Below the pieces are notes generated by a model. It was given only the letters and a program-made list of their open reading frames with translations, was not told the origin of the DNA and did no database searches. 64,000 bases of DNA from an uncultured Dehalococcoidia bacterium (GTDB lineage Bacteria; Chloroflexota; Dehalococcoidia; Lucifugimonadales; CAJWER01): NCBI GenBank assembly GCA_958296115.1, contig OY282442.1:2152943-2216942 (forward strand). The letters run 5' to 3'. Made by a program: the position numbers and the translations under genes. Positions 52,477 through 62,017 of the stretch are shown piece by piece (within the stretch, counting starts at the first letter, position 1; each line of letters starts with the position of its first letter).

Positions 52477-53298
52477 ATGTCTGTGATACGAGGGTTCATG
52501 TCTTCCCCCGCGCTCTTGTTGGCTCTGCCACTGATAGTAGTCATTCCGGTTCTGACCATTCTGACCAGAAGACTGGACGAGTTTTGGTTTGGGACTCTTG
52601 ACATATCCATCGGGTCAGGGTTTGTGGCTCTTGACATGTGGGGGTTTGTGGTTCTTGGCATATTTGGCTGGCTGGTTATGGCTTTGCTGGTTCGAGTGGC
52701 TGAGCCTGTATCAGGTCGCAAGGCGCTCCTGTACACATCACCTCTCCTGGTGGTTATTCCATCGCTTGCGTACATGTTCTTGCTCTTCTTCGATCAAGGA
52801 TTTTGGTGGTTCTTCCTACTGCCATTCTGGCTCCTAATGGCGGGGTTCATCGGGGCGTTCGCACCTGTATACCGCAACTCGAGAATGTACTCTATAGTAG
52901 TGGTGTTCCCGCTGATGGCAGCCGCATCCTGGGGGTCACTTGGGATTGCCATTTTATTGTCGTTCATAGCGGGGCTATTCGGGCCGCTAATCGTATTGGT
53001 TGCGCTGCTGGCTGGAGCGGCAGCGCTGCGGCCGCCCTTGCCGTACATCATAGTTGCGGCGATTGCCTTGGCAATATCAATTGCGGCTGGACTATATGTT
53101 TATGCGGCGCTGCCATCCGATCAACTTGGCGGGTACGTGGTTTTCGCAATACCGTTCTTCTTGGCGATAGTATTGTCAGCGCTATGGATTCGCTTGTACG
53201 GCAAGCCAAGCATCCCGGCTCCTGCAATGGCGGCGTGGGCCATGATTGCGACATGGGGTCTGCTCGCGATATCCATATTGGGGGTGAGGGCGGATTGA
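52477..53298 (+). CDS. Polytopic membrane protein, first of a tandem pair
   Basis: 273 residues from ATG 52477 (MSVIRGFMSSPALL) with GGAGG upstream. About eight hydrophobic helices, few charges, a conserved GRKALLYTSPLLVVIPS turn. No family recognised. Lower GC than neighbours. The next gene (53334) begins MSVIRGFTSSPATL and shares the same helix order, so this is a tandem duplication. Confidence 0.75.
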   Translation: MSVIRGFMSSPALLLALPLIVVIPVLTILTRRLDEFWFGTLDISIGSGFVALDMWGFVVLGIFGWLVMALLVRVAEPVSGRKALLYTSPLLVVIPSLAYMFLLFFDQGFWWFFLLPFWLLMAGFIGAFAPVYRNSRMYSIVVVFPLMAAASWGSLGIAILLSFIAGLFGPLIVLVALLAGAAALRPPLPYIIVAAIALAISIAAGLYVYAALPSDQLGGYVVFAIPFFLAIVLSALWIRLYGKPSIPAPAMAAWAMIATWGLLAISILGVRAD

Positions 53299-53333
53299 GG
53301 CTAGACCATGTACAGAAGTCGTCAAGGGTTGCC

Positions 53334-54121
53334 ATGTCGGTGATACGCGGATTCACGTCTTCGCCTGCGACCTTGGTTGGGTTGGCGCAGTTCGATGCGT
53401 TGATCTTGCTGAGCGTAGTCATGAGAGAGAGCATGTTCTTCTACGCGCCTTCCGTCGCGTTGGCATGGTTGAGTATTGCATGGGTAGTTGGGGTGGTTAC
53501 GCCCATTGGCCGCAAGGCGATACTGTACACGTCTCCGCTGTTGGTGGTTCTTCCATCGGGTGTGGCTATTCTGGACGCTTTCTATACAATCGATATGGCT
53601 TTGATCTCTTGGGATTCGCAATCTTACGAGGTATATTTCATTTGGGCGGCAATGACAGGACTGGTTGGAGCTCTTGCGCCTGCCGAACGCAGCCCATGGG
53701 TGTATTCGGTCGTAGTGGCCTTGCCGCTGATGGCGTTTGCATCGTACACCTCGCTTGTAGCTGCGTTCTGGTTGTCCTCCTTTTTGGTGGGGGGGCTGGG
53801 ACCGTTGGCCCTAGTAGTTATACTACTGGCAGGAACGGCTGTGCTGAGACCACGCTTGCTGCACATGACAATTGTGGGAACTGCATTTGGAATCTCAATT
53901 GCTTATGTACTGCTTGTTGCTGAAACTGCGCCGGAGTACATAGTTGTGTGGCGCCGCTTTTCCCGGCTGTCGCATTTGCGGCTCTTGGGACGCGTTTAAT
54001 CGAGAAGCTTGATCGTCCCAAATGGAACATCATTGTTGCAGTAATTCCCGCGCTGGCGGGGATTTCCTACGTAGTATTGGGCGTGATGTGGATATTGTCC
54101 TGGAATTCATTTAGCCCTTGA
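53334..54121 (+). pseudogene. Frameshifted paralogue of the upstream membrane protein
   Basis: Starts MSVIRGFTSSPATLV at 53334 and keeps GRKAILYTSPLLVVLPS and the helix series of its neighbour to about residue 205. The zero frame then reads VWRRFSRLSHLRLLGRV and stops at 53999. In another frame, from near 53950, the sequence continues as PLFPAVAFAALGTRLIEKL and further hydrophobic helices to a TGA at 54119-54121, matching the C-terminal helices of the paralogue. A single indel near 53940-53955 explains both. A truncated product of 221 residues may still be made. Confidence 0.75.
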
Positions 54122-54299
54122 GGGGGCGGCGTTGGGTTGTCGGACCGGCTGTTCGAGCTTGCAGAGATGGCGTGCGTAGAGGTGGAGTACGAGGCGGAGG
54201 CGGCTGGTCTTGAGGCGAGCGCGGGGTGAGCGGCGTGGTCGTTCGGGGGCCGCATGGGACGCGCAAGGTCAGGGCGGGCGCGGTAGCGCTTGCGAGCGG
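54121..54299 (+). pseudogene. Fragment of the TcuA-like flavoprotein gene
   Basis: About 179 bases nearly identical to 51399-51580 of the intact gene (shared pieces GGTTGTCGGACCGGCTGTTC and GTTCGGGGGCCGCATGGGAC), same strand, with a four-base deletion and substitutions that break the frame. It begins exactly at the end of the frameshifted membrane gene and ends where dispersed repeat copy B begins. Confidence 0.9.
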
Positions 54300-54301
54300 G
54301 G

Positions 54302-55130
54302 GAGATGGGGGACGCGCTGAATTGCCCTCACCCTGGGTCTCTCCCCGTTAGGGGAGGGTGATGAAGGCTGGGGCCTTCTTGGCGCCTGCGCCTATGTCCG
54401 TTGTCTCTGTCCGGCTCCTTTCGGTTGGCGCTCTGGCGGGTTCTGACCGCCTGAATCGCCCTTATTCTAGCCCTTTCCCTTCGGGGGAGGGGACGCAGGG
54501 CGGGGCGTTGCCCCAACCCTGGCCCTTTCCCCCGAGAGGGAGAGGGAACTTGGCGGGTCTTGCGACCCGCGCCCTATCTACTCCTGATTCCCCCGCTCAC
54601 ACGGGGGATTGAGTATGCCCTGCAAGGCAGTGACTCCGGTACTCGCTTCGGGGATGCCGACGTCACGCGCCGCCGACACTTGGGGTTGCAAACCCCACCC
54701 CGGGCTTTCCCGGACGGCTGACGGGCCCTTGCGGGACCGCCTGCGTTCGCGCTTCGTCCTTCCACCCGCCAAGGCGTCGGGCTGCGCTGGCTACGGTCCT
54801 CCCGGTCGTCCGAGAGTCCGCACCTGGAACGGGGGAGACGCATTTGGCACTACGTCCTCCTGTGCGAGGCGCCGAAACATAGAGGGACCTTCTCGTACAC
54901 GCGGGTGCCCCGTCCAACAGCAGCGGCGTGTATGATGCCAAGGGCAGAGGTGGGCTCTATGCTCGTTTGGGATACGCCCCTTCGGGCCGTCTACCAGACT
55001 AGCACGGCTGTTCTCGCGGTGTCAAGGGGCGCTATGGGGCAATTTTGGGGGAATTTTGGGGCAGGCTGGGGAGCCACCCTCACCCTGGCCCTCTCCCGTC
55101 GAGGGAGAGGGGATAGGGCGGGATTGGGTG
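54302..55130. repeat. Dispersed ~0.85 kb repeat, copy B
   Basis: Collinear with copy A at 26480-27360, from ATGGGGGACGCGCTGAATTG at the left to the GTCGAGGGAGAGGGGATAGG palindrome at the right. Copy B lacks about 60 bases present in copy A near 26640-26700. Indels differ between copies so no reading frame is kept. Small hairpins (GGGTCTTGCGACCC, CCCCCGCTCACACGGGGG, GGGGTTGCAAACCCC) are present in both with changed loops. No protein gene is supported in 54300-55135. Confidence 0.75.
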
Positions 55131-55135
55131 GATGT

Positions 55136-56260
55136 TCAGGATTGGGGGAGGCCCATGATGCGGGCCATGTTGTTGCCGGTTATGAGGGCTGCCTGGTCTG
55201 GGGGGAGGAAGTTGGCGCAGGTCTGGATGTGCGCCAGGTTCTGCTTGTAGGTGTAGAAGCGCATGACCATGGGGATGTCGGTGCCCCATATTAGCCTTTC
55301 GGGGCCGACGCGCTCTGCGAGGGTCTCCATGGTGGGCCTGATTTCGGTCATGGGGTAGCTCCAGATGCCGCCGAGGAATATGGCGAAGAGGAGCTGTAGG
55401 TGGAAGCTGGGGTTGTCGGGGATGGCGTCGTAGACGGCGTCGGGGATGTTGAGGCGGTTGTCTTCGACGAAGAGGCGCCAGCTGAGGCCGTGTGTGAGGA
55501 TTACGGGGACGCCTGGGTATCGGTTCATCCAGCGGTCTATCATGCGGAGCTGGCCGGCGACGGCGTCGGCTGGCGCGCCGCCGGGTGTTGCGAGGGAGGA
55601 GTAGCTCGGGGTGATGAAGAGGGGCGCGCGCAGGTCCGCGAGGGCGTCCCAGTAGGGGGTGAAGTCGTCGTCGTTCCAGTCTTCGGACTGGCCGTAGAGG
55701 GGCAGATGGTCGGGGAGGAACTGGACGCCGTGGAGTCCCTGGGTTTCGATGGCTCGGCGGAGCTTGCCGATGGAGTCGTCGGTCTGGGGCCTGATTAGCC
55801 ACTCCTCGACGTGCGCGAGCCCCTGGAGCCTGCCAGGGAAGCGCCTGCAGCAGTCGGCGATGAAGCTGTTGCCGATGCCGAGGTAGGGCGTTCGGTGGAG
55901 CAGGGCCACGTCCACGCCTGCGTAGTCCATTTCGGCTACGAGGGCTTCTGCGGAGTAGCTCATGTCGGCTACGGACGGGGGCATGTACTGCTTGACGTAG
56001 GTTTCGCCGTCGGCGGTCCATTCGAATCGGCCGTGTCCGGCTGGGCGGAACTGGGCGTCCTTGAGCGCGTCGAAGCTCCATCCGCCGTCGTCATCGGCGA
56101 GGCCGGTGTTGTCGGCTGGGGTTCTGTCGCTGGCTCGCCAGACCGGCTGGAAGTGTCGGGCGATTCCGAGCTGGAGGTGCTTTCGGAACTGGTCGGGGTC
56201 GTCGAAGCCTGCGGCTCCGCGCAGGTCCGGGAAGCAGTATGCGTGTCCGTCGTATATCAT
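55136..56260 (-). CDS. Amidohydrolase-2 family (ACMSD-like) metal-dependent hydrolase
   Basis: 374 residues. IYDGHAYCFPD at the N-terminus replaces the usual DxHxH motif (DGHAY), with later HRTPYLGIGN, VEEWL, ILTHGLSWRLF (metal His) and LIWGTDIPMVMRFY (metal Asp) as in amidohydrolase_2 proteins such as ACMSD and OMA decarboxylases. The stop lies inside a repeat-like GGATTGGG segment shared with 26261-26291. Substrate is unknown. Confidence 0.88.
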   Translation of the reverse strand: MIYDGHAYCFPDLRGAAGFDDPDQFRKHLQLGIARHFQPVWRASDRTPADNTGLADDDGGWSFDALKDAQFRPAGHGRFEWTADGETYVKQYMPPSVADMSYSAEALVAEMDYAGVDVALLHRTPYLGIGNSFIADCCRRFPGRLQGLAHVEEWLIRPQTDDSIGKLRRAIETQGLHGVQFLPDHLPLYGQSEDWNDDDFTPYWDALADLRAPLFITPSYSSLATPGGAPADAVAGQLRMIDRWMNRYPGVPVILTHGLSWRLFVEDNRLNIPDAVYDAIPDNPSFHLQLLFAIFLGGIWSYPMTEIRPTMETLAERVGPERLIWGTDIPMVMRFYTYKQNLAHIQTCANFLPPDQAALITGNNMARIMGLPQS

Positions 56261-56272
56261 GTGTGGCCGCTC

Positions 56273-56959
56273 CTACTGGTCGAGCATGATTTCGAGGCCG
56301 AGGATGTTGGACCGGAGTCGCAGGTTGGATGCGTCTTCGGCGATGTCGAAGGCGAGGATGGTGGTCTTCCGCTCGCCCTGGAGGACGAACTCGCGTGGGT
56401 CGAACAGGTCGAGTTGGAGGGCGAATGCTGCGGAGCCGTCGAAGTGGTCGGTTACGAAGTCCATGGGTTCCCACTCTCGGCCCGTGCCGTCGGCGAGCGT
56501 GAAGCCTCCGTTGACGTGCGCGCCCGGCTTGAGCAGGCCGTCGGTGTCGTTGGTGACGGAGTAGTTGACGATGAAGTACACGCCGCGTTTCGAGACGTAC
56601 TGCTCGCCTCTCAGAAGTCCTGCGCCGTATGCGGCGCCGAGCTTGGGGACCGTGTCCTCATCCACCTTGACGTCTCGGTCGGTGGAGTTGACCTGCATGA
56701 CGAGGTTGCCGTTGAGGGCGGGTTCGCCGATGGGTCCTTGCAGTGGGTTGGCGTCGATGGTGAAGGAGTCGCCGATGCCCATTTGGGTTGCGAGGGCGGC
56801 GAGGTTCTTTGCCTCGACGGTTGGGAGCTGGAGGGCCTGCTGGTCGTCCGTGGTGGGCGTGTCCGGGCTGTTCTCGGGCGCTGGGCAGCCGACGACGGCG
56901 GCGGACAGCATGACGAGCAGGGCAATTACGAGGAGGCGCAGGGGGGCTCGTCTGGTCAT
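56273..56959 (-). CDS. Lipoprotein with DUF4352-like domain
   Basis: 228 residues. Signal peptide with a basic start (MTRRAPLRLLVIALLVML) and lipobox VVGC, so the mature lipoprotein begins at Cys25, followed by a disordered Pro/Thr/Asp stretch. The rest is beta-rich (YFIVNYSVTNDTDGLLKPG, FVLQGERKTTILAFDIAED), as in DUF4352/telomeric-repeat-like immunoprotective folds. It is anchored outside the membrane. Function unknown. Confidence 0.8.
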   Translation of the reverse strand: MTRRAPLRLLVIALLVMLSAAVVGCPAPENSPDTPTTDDQQALQLPTVEAKNLAALATQMGIGDSFTIDANPLQGPIGEPALNGNLVMQVNSTDRDVKVDEDTVPKLGAAYGAGLLRGEQYVSKRGVYFIVNYSVTNDTDGLLKPGAHVNGGFTLADGTGREWEPMDFVTDHFDGSAAFALQLDLFDPREFVLQGERKTTILAFDIAEDASNLRLRSNILGLEIMLDQ

Positions 56960-57104
56960 GGCTCTCTCCTATATCCGCCGGCGTGAGGTTCAGGGGTTCC
57001 GTTCGAGACGCTGTGAGTGTAAGGTCATATGGGAGGCATGTCAAAGGGAGAGTGGGGCTGCTTGCCTACTGCACTGGAACAGGTTCGGCAAATAGGAGGG
57101 CGAG

Positions 57105-57806
57105 GTGTATTGGGTAGGGACTTCGGGGTACAACTATGCGGAGTGGAAGGGCAGCTTCTACCCGGAGAGGATGCCTGCGTCGAAGATGCTGCCTTATTAC
57201 GCGGAGCGGTTCCGGACGGTGGAGATCAACTACAGCTTCTACCGGATGCCGAGCGAGAAGAGTATCGGCGATTGGGTGAAGGCCACGCCGGACGGGTTTC
57301 GGTTCACGCTGAAGGCGTCGAGGCGCATTACGCACGAGGCTCGATTGCGGGACTGCGAGGAGTTGGTCGGGCTGCTGGTCGAGAGGGCTCGCGGGCTGGG
57401 GCCGAAACTGGGCGTCGTGCTGTTCCAGCTGCCGCCGTACTTCAAGAAGGACGTGGAGGCGCTGGGCGACTTCTTGGAGTTGATGCCGTTGGACGTGCGG
57501 ACGGCGTTCGAGTTTCGGAGCAAGACCTGGTTCGACGATGGGGTCTATGAGCGTCTGCGGGCGGCGAACTGCGCTATGTGCGTCAAGGACGACGAGAAGT
57601 TCAGGACGCCTGTCGAGATGACGGCGGGCCACGCGTACTTCAGGCTGCGGGACGAGGGGTACACGGAGGATGGGATACGGGAGTGGGCGGATACCATCCG
57701 CGAGAGCGCGGGCGGCCTGGACGACGTGTTCGTCTATTTCAAGCACGAGGAGAAGGGCGTCGGGCCGGCGTTTGCGCGGATGATGACGGCGGCCCTGGCG
57801 TCGTAG
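57105..57806 (+). CDS. DUF72-family protein (YecE-like)
   Basis: 233 residues, TIM-barrel family. VGTSGYNYAEWKGSFYPE at the N-terminus, TVEINYSFYRMPSEKSI, FTLKASRRITH, GVVLFQLPPYFK and FEFRSKTWF are all typical. GTG start at 57105 with AGGAGGG upstream. Function remains unknown in general. Three bases ahead of ispD, thus probably in its operon. Confidence 0.93.
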   Translation: MYWVGTSGYNYAEWKGSFYPERMPASKMLPYYAERFRTVEINYSFYRMPSEKSIGDWVKATPDGFRFTLKASRRITHEARLRDCEELVGLLVERARGLGPKLGVVLFQLPPYFKKDVEALGDFLELMPLDVRTAFEFRSKTWFDDGVYERLRAANCAMCVKDDEKFRTPVEMTAGHAYFRLRDEGYTEDGIREWADTIRESAGGLDDVFVYFKHEEKGVGPAFARMMTAALAS

Positions 57807-57809
57807 GCT

Positions 57810-58523
57810 ATGGGTTATACTGGCGCAATCGTGGCTGCGGCGGGTGGCAGCCGCCGCATGGGCGGCGTCGATAAGGTCATGGCTCCGCTGCTGGGGCGTC
57901 CGCTGATTACGTACAGCCTCGACGTGTTCGAGGGAAGCGGGCGGGTTGACCGGGTAGCGCTGGCGGCGCCGCCGGGCAGCGTCGAGATGTACGAGCGGCT
58001 GGTCGAGGACGCGGGCTACCGGAAGGTCGAGGTGGTGGCCGGGGGCGGACGGCGGCAGGACTCTGTGCGGAACGGGCTGGCTGTCCTGGACCGCGCGGAG
58101 TGGGTGATAGTCCACGACGGGGCTCGTCCGTGCCTGGACGGTGGGATGATAGAGGCTGGACTAGATGCCGCGGAGGCGACGGGGGCGTCGTCGGCCGCCG
58201 TGCGCGCCAAGGATACCATGAAGGAGGCCGACGGCGCGGGCATGGTGATCCGGACGCTGCCGCGGGAGCGGCTTTGGGCGTCTCAGACGCCGCAGGTGTT
58301 CAGGGCGCGTCTCCTGGCGCGGGCGCATGAGCGGGTGGAGGTGGACGTTACGGACGACGCTTCGATGGTGGAGGCGGTCGGCGGGTCGGTGAGGCTGTTC
58401 GCGGGGTCTGACGAGAATCTGAAGGTGACGACGCCGGTGGACTTGGAGGTTGCGGAGGCGGTTCTCAGGCGGCGGGCGCTTGGTTGCAAAGCCGGCTCTA
58501 CGGATGCGGCGGAGGGTGAATGA
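57810..58523 (+). CDS. ispD: 2-C-methyl-D-erythritol 4-phosphate cytidylyltransferase
   Basis: 237 residues. CTP-binding AAAGGSRRMGG at the N-terminus, a central VIVHDGARP and late SQTPQVFRARLL and DDASMVEAVGG motifs identify IspD of the non-mevalonate isoprenoid pathway. The C-terminal tail after ~215 is extra. Its stop overlaps the ispF start (ATGA). Confidence 0.95.
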   Translation: MGYTGAIVAAAGGSRRMGGVDKVMAPLLGRPLITYSLDVFEGSGRVDRVALAAPPGSVEMYERLVEDAGYRKVEVVAGGGRRQDSVRNGLAVLDRAEWVIVHDGARPCLDGGMIEAGLDAAEATGASSAAVRAKDTMKEADGAGMVIRTLPRERLWASQTPQVFRARLLARAHERVEVDVTDDASMVEAVGGSVRLFAGSDENLKVTTPVDLEVAEAVLRRRALGCKAGSTDAAEGE

Positions 58524-59002
58524 AGGCTCGGACGGGCATAGGGTTCGACGCTCATCCCCTCGTCGAGGGGCGCTCGCTCGCGCTGGGCGGCGTTGAAGCG
58601 CCGTTCGACAAGGGGCTTGCCGGGCACTCGGATGGGGACGCGCTGGCCCACGCGGTGATAGACGCGCTGCTCGGCGCGGCCGGGTTGGGCGACATCGGGG
58701 CGCATTTTCCATCGGGCGATCCTGCGTACAAGGGCGTGGAGAGCGTGAAGCTGCTGGAGCGGACGGTGGAGATACTGGCTGCCGAGTCGTGGCAGGCGTC
58801 CTACGTGGATGCTACAATTATCGCGGAGCGGCCGAGGCTGAGGCCGTTCGTGTCACGCATCAGGCATGGAATAGCTGCGGCGCTTGGCCTCGACGATGGG
58901 ATGGTGAGCGTGAAGGCGACTACGACGGACCACCTGGGTTTCATAGGCCGGGGCGAAGGGATTGCGGCGCTGGCGGTCGCCACAATCGAGCCTATCGAAT
59001 GA
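58520..59002 (+). CDS. ispF: 2-C-methyl-D-erythritol 2,4-cyclodiphosphate synthase
   Basis: 160 residues. GIGFDAHPLVEGR supplies the Asp and His metal ligands; GHSDGDALAHAVIDALLGAAG and GDIGAHFPSGDP, then VKATTTDHLGFIGRGEGIAA complete the trimeric enzyme. Overlaps ispD upstream and cysS downstream by four bases each. Confidence 0.96.
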   Translation: MKARTGIGFDAHPLVEGRSLALGGVEAPFDKGLAGHSDGDALAHAVIDALLGAAGLGDIGAHFPSGDPAYKGVESVKLLERTVEILAAESWQASYVDATIIAERPRLRPFVSRIRHGIAAALGLDDGMVSVKATTTDHLGFIGRGEGIAALAVATIEPIE

Positions 59003-60360
59003 AGCTGTACAACACTCTTACGGGCGCAACGGAGACGTTCGAGCCTCTGGGCGACGTCGTGAAGATGTACGTATGCGGCATCACCCCCTATTCGCCCTCG
59101 CATTTGGGGCACGCGCTGAAGGCTGTGGTGTTCGACGCGCTGCGCCGGTATCTCGAATACAAGGGATACGCGGTGGAGCACGTAGAGAACTTCACGGACA
59201 TAGACGACAAGATGATTGACCGCGCGGCGGTCGAGGGCGTGTCGGTGTCGGAGCTTGCGGAGCGGAATATCGGGCGGTACCTGTCGGAGATGGGCGCTCT
59301 GAACGTTCTGCCGGCGCACGTCTATCCGCGGGCGACGGAAGAGATACCGAAGATGCTGGAGATCATCGGCGGGCTGGTGGATAGGGGCATGGCCTACGCG
59401 GTTGGGGGGGACGTCTATTTTCGGGTGAGGCGCGGCGCGGGTTATGGGAAGCTGAGCGGGCGCAGCCTGGAGACGATGCGCGCGGGCGCTCGCGCGGAGT
59501 CGGAGGCGGGCAAGGAGGACCCGATGGACTTCGCGTTGTGGAAGGGGGAGAAGCCTGGCGAGCCTTCGTGGGGGTCCCCGTGGGGCCCGGGCAGGCCGGG
59601 ATGGCACATAGAGTGCAGCGCGATGTCCATGAAGTACCTGGGGGAGTCGCTCGACATCCACGGGGGCGGTCAGGAGCTGACATTTCCGCATCACGAGAAC
59701 GAGATCGCGCAGTCGGAGTCGTACACTGGCGTGGAGCCGATGGCGCGGTTCTGGATGCACAACGGTCTGATGAGGCTTGGGGACGAGAAGATGAGCAAGT
59801 CGCTGGGGAACCTGGTAACGGTTCATGACGCGCTGGGGCGGTATTCGAGCGACGCGCTTCGGCTGTTCTTCCTGAGTTCGCACTACCGGAGCCCGCTGAT
59901 GTACACGGAGGAAGGGGTGGCCGCGCAGGAGCGGGCGGCGGAGCGCCTGCGGAACGCGGCTGGTCCGTCGGTCGGCGCGGCTGGCGCGCCTGAGCTGGAC
60001 CCGTCGCCGTTCAGGGATGGGTTCGTGGAGGCGATGGACGACGACCTGAATACTCCGAGGGCGCTGGCGTCGCTGTTCGGGCTGGCCCGCGAGATCAACC
60101 GCGCGAGGGAGGAGGGTCGCGCAACTGGCGAGGCGGCGGAGGCGCTGGGCGAGTTTGCGGGTGTGCTGGGTCTTACGCTGGAGGAGCCCGAGAGAGCGGG
60201 CGAGGCGGGGCCGCTGGTGGACCTGCTGATAGAGACGCGGGCCGAGCTTCGCGCGGCGAAGATGTACGCGCAGGCGGACGCTGTCAGGGACCGGCTGGCG
60301 GAGCTCGGGTACGCGCTGGAGGACGAAGCGGGCGGCACGACGTGGAAGCGCCGGGGGTAG
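58999..60360 (+). CDS. cysS: Cysteinyl-tRNA synthetase
   Basis: 453 residues from the ATG at 58999 (MKLYNTLTG). Class I signatures HLGH (35-38) and KMSKS (264-268); zinc ligands Cys26, Cys206 (IECS) and His231 with Glu nearby (FPHHENE). ENFTDIDDKMI is typical of CysS. The open frame extends upstream through ispF in another frame but that is not protein. The ispD-ispF-cysS order is common in many bacteria. Confidence 0.96.
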   Translation: MKLYNTLTGATETFEPLGDVVKMYVCGITPYSPSHLGHALKAVVFDALRRYLEYKGYAVEHVENFTDIDDKMIDRAAVEGVSVSELAERNIGRYLSEMGALNVLPAHVYPRATEEIPKMLEIIGGLVDRGMAYAVGGDVYFRVRRGAGYGKLSGRSLETMRAGARAESEAGKEDPMDFALWKGEKPGEPSWGSPWGPGRPGWHIECSAMSMKYLGESLDIHGGGQELTFPHHENEIAQSESYTGVEPMARFWMHNGLMRLGDEKMSKSLGNLVTVHDALGRYSSDALRLFFLSSHYRSPLMYTEEGVAAQERAAERLRNAAGPSVGAAGAPELDPSPFRDGFVEAMDDDLNTPRALASLFGLAREINRAREEGRATGEAAEALGEFAGVLGLTLEEPERAGEAGPLVDLLIETRAELRAAKMYAQADAVRDRLAELGYALEDEAGGTTWKRRG

Positions 60361-60373
60361 GCTGTTCGGGAGC

Positions 60374-61690
60374 ATGGGCGAGTCCCAGATAAGAGCGGGT
60401 GCGGAACCGGCGATGGGCGGCGGGCTCCCGATGGCGCTCGACCGCCTGATCCACGCCCGGTCAGTAGAGGACAATCGGCGGGAGTTCAAGGCGGGCTGGG
60501 ACGATAACACGAAGGGCGCTGTGGCGCGGACGGCGTGCGCCTTCGCCAACGACCTTCTGAACCTGAACGGCGGGTATATCGTGCTGGGTATCGAGACCGA
60601 CGAGCTCGGGCAGCCCATCTTGCCGCCCAAGGGGCTGGGGAACGTTGACCTCGACAGGATGCAGCGGGAGGTTCGCGGGCAGTGCAACAGGATAGAGCCG
60701 TCGTATCAGCCGCTCCTCTTCCCGGAGGTATATCAGGATAGGCCGCTGCTGGTGGTCTGGGCGCATGGCGGCGACACCCGTCCGTACCAAGCGCCTTCGA
60801 GAGGGGGCGGCAAGGAGTATTACGTTCGGCAGGGGTCGGAGACCGTCGCGGCCCGGGGCGCGCTGCGCTCGCAGCTGTTCGAGCAGACGGCGAAGGTTCC
60901 GTTCGACGACCGGCGCAGCTTGCTTGGGAGTGTGGACGATATATCGGAGACGCTGGTGCGGTCGTTCCTGTCTGACGTTGGAAGCGACATCGGCCGCGGC
61001 ATTCGGTTCGACAGGGACGACGTGTATTCCAGGATGCGCTTGGTATTTCGGCTGAACGATCACTATGCGCCGAGGAACGCCGCGCTGCTCTTCTTCGCCA
61101 ATGACCCGGACGAGGTGTTCCGGGGGGCCAGGCTCGAGGTCGTCCAGTTTGCCGACGAGGCCGGTGGGGACGTGATAGACGAGCTGATAATTCGCGGGCC
61201 CCTGCATCACCAGATCAGGCAGTCGTTGGTCTATCTGAGGTCACTCATCGGCGTCATAACCGAGAAGGCGCCCGGCAAGCCGGAGGCCGTCAGGTCGGTG
61301 GCGTATCCGTATGAGGCTATTCGGGAAGCGGTGGTGAACGCCGTTTATCACAGGTCTTACGAGAGCGTGGAGCCTACGAAGATATACATGTACCCGGACC
61401 GGATGGAGGTTACCAGTTACCCTGGCCCTGTGCAGGGGATCGAACGGCATCATCTTGCCGGAGGCGTGGCTCCCAACGCGCCTGCCAGGAACCGGAGGAT
61501 CGGCGAGCTTCTCAAGGAGCTCGGGCTGGCGGAGGAGAGGGGCACGGGGATACCGAAGATACGGCGGTACATGAGCGAAAGGGGATCCCCGGAGCCGCGG
61601 TTCGATTTTGACGAGGGGCGCACGTACTTCACGGCAACTCTGCACGCGCATCCACGTTACAGGGCGCTCCATGCGCGGCGCTGGGGTTGA
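60374..61690 (+). CDS. AlbA_2 (Schlafen-like) and HATPase_c_4 domain protein
   Basis: 438 residues. N-terminal AlbA_2 domain ~35-165 (EDNRREFKAGW, ACAFANDLLNLNGGYIVLGI), then an R-G-x-E-Y-Y-VRQGSETV block and a C-terminal GHKL-like region (YPYEAIREAVVNAVYHRSYE ... GLAEERGTGIPKIRRYM). This is the common bacterial divergent-AAA-4/Schlafen-like regulator layout; DNA/RNA binding plus ATP is presumed. Thirteen bases after cysS. Confidence 0.88.
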   Translation: MGESQIRAGAEPAMGGGLPMALDRLIHARSVEDNRREFKAGWDDNTKGAVARTACAFANDLLNLNGGYIVLGIETDELGQPILPPKGLGNVDLDRMQREVRGQCNRIEPSYQPLLFPEVYQDRPLLVVWAHGGDTRPYQAPSRGGGKEYYVRQGSETVAARGALRSQLFEQTAKVPFDDRRSLLGSVDDISETLVRSFLSDVGSDIGRGIRFDRDDVYSRMRLVFRLNDHYAPRNAALLFFANDPDEVFRGARLEVVQFADEAGGDVIDELIIRGPLHHQIRQSLVYLRSLIGVITEKAPGKPEAVRSVAYPYEAIREAVVNAVYHRSYESVEPTKIYMYPDRMEVTSYPGPVQGIERHHLAGGVAPNAPARNRRIGELLKELGLAEERGTGIPKIRRYMSERGSPEPRFDFDEGRTYFTATLHAHPRYRALHARRWG

Positions 61691-61702
61691 CCGGGGGCGC
61701 TC

Positions 61703-62017
61703 CTACTCGACGACTACGGCTGTGCCGTAGGCGAGTATCTCGGACGCGCCGCTCATTATGCCTGCGGTGATGAACCTGACGCCTACGACGGCGTTGGCGC
61801 CCATGGCCTCGGCGCGCTCGGTCATACGCATGACGGAGAGCTCGCGGGACTGTGCGAGCAGCTTGGTGTATTCGTCCACCTCGCCGCCGACGATGCCTCG
61901 GAATCCCGCCATGATGTCGCGGCCGATGTTCCTGGCCCTGACGGAGTTAGCCATGACGAGGCCAAGGACCTCGACGATTTGCTTTCCCTCAACGGCGTCG
62001 GTGGTGGTTACTATCAA
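61703..62017 (-). CDS. YbjQ/UPF0145 family protein
   Basis: 104 residues. TTTDAVEGKQIVEVLGLVMAN, IGRDIMAGFRGIVGGE and AEAMGANAVVGVRF are the family blocks; pentameric in known structures and called heavy-metal binding, with unproven function. TTG start overlapping the stop of the upstream gene (TTGA). Confidence 0.93.
   Translation of the reverse strand: MIVTTTDAVEGKQIVEVLGLVMANSVRARNIGRDIMAGFRGIVGGEVDEYTKLLAQSRELSVMRMTERAEAMGANAVVGVRFITAGIMSGASEILAYGTAVVVE

Noticed and set aside
50925-52775. 616-residue open frame on the minus strand opposite the TcuA-like gene
   Set aside because: It is Arg/Pro-rich, has no family motif and mirrors a well-supported gene; long antisense frames are expected in GC-rich DNA. 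The same holds for the long plus-strand frames at 6540-8225 and 38959-40608 and the minus-strand frame at 58801-60687.
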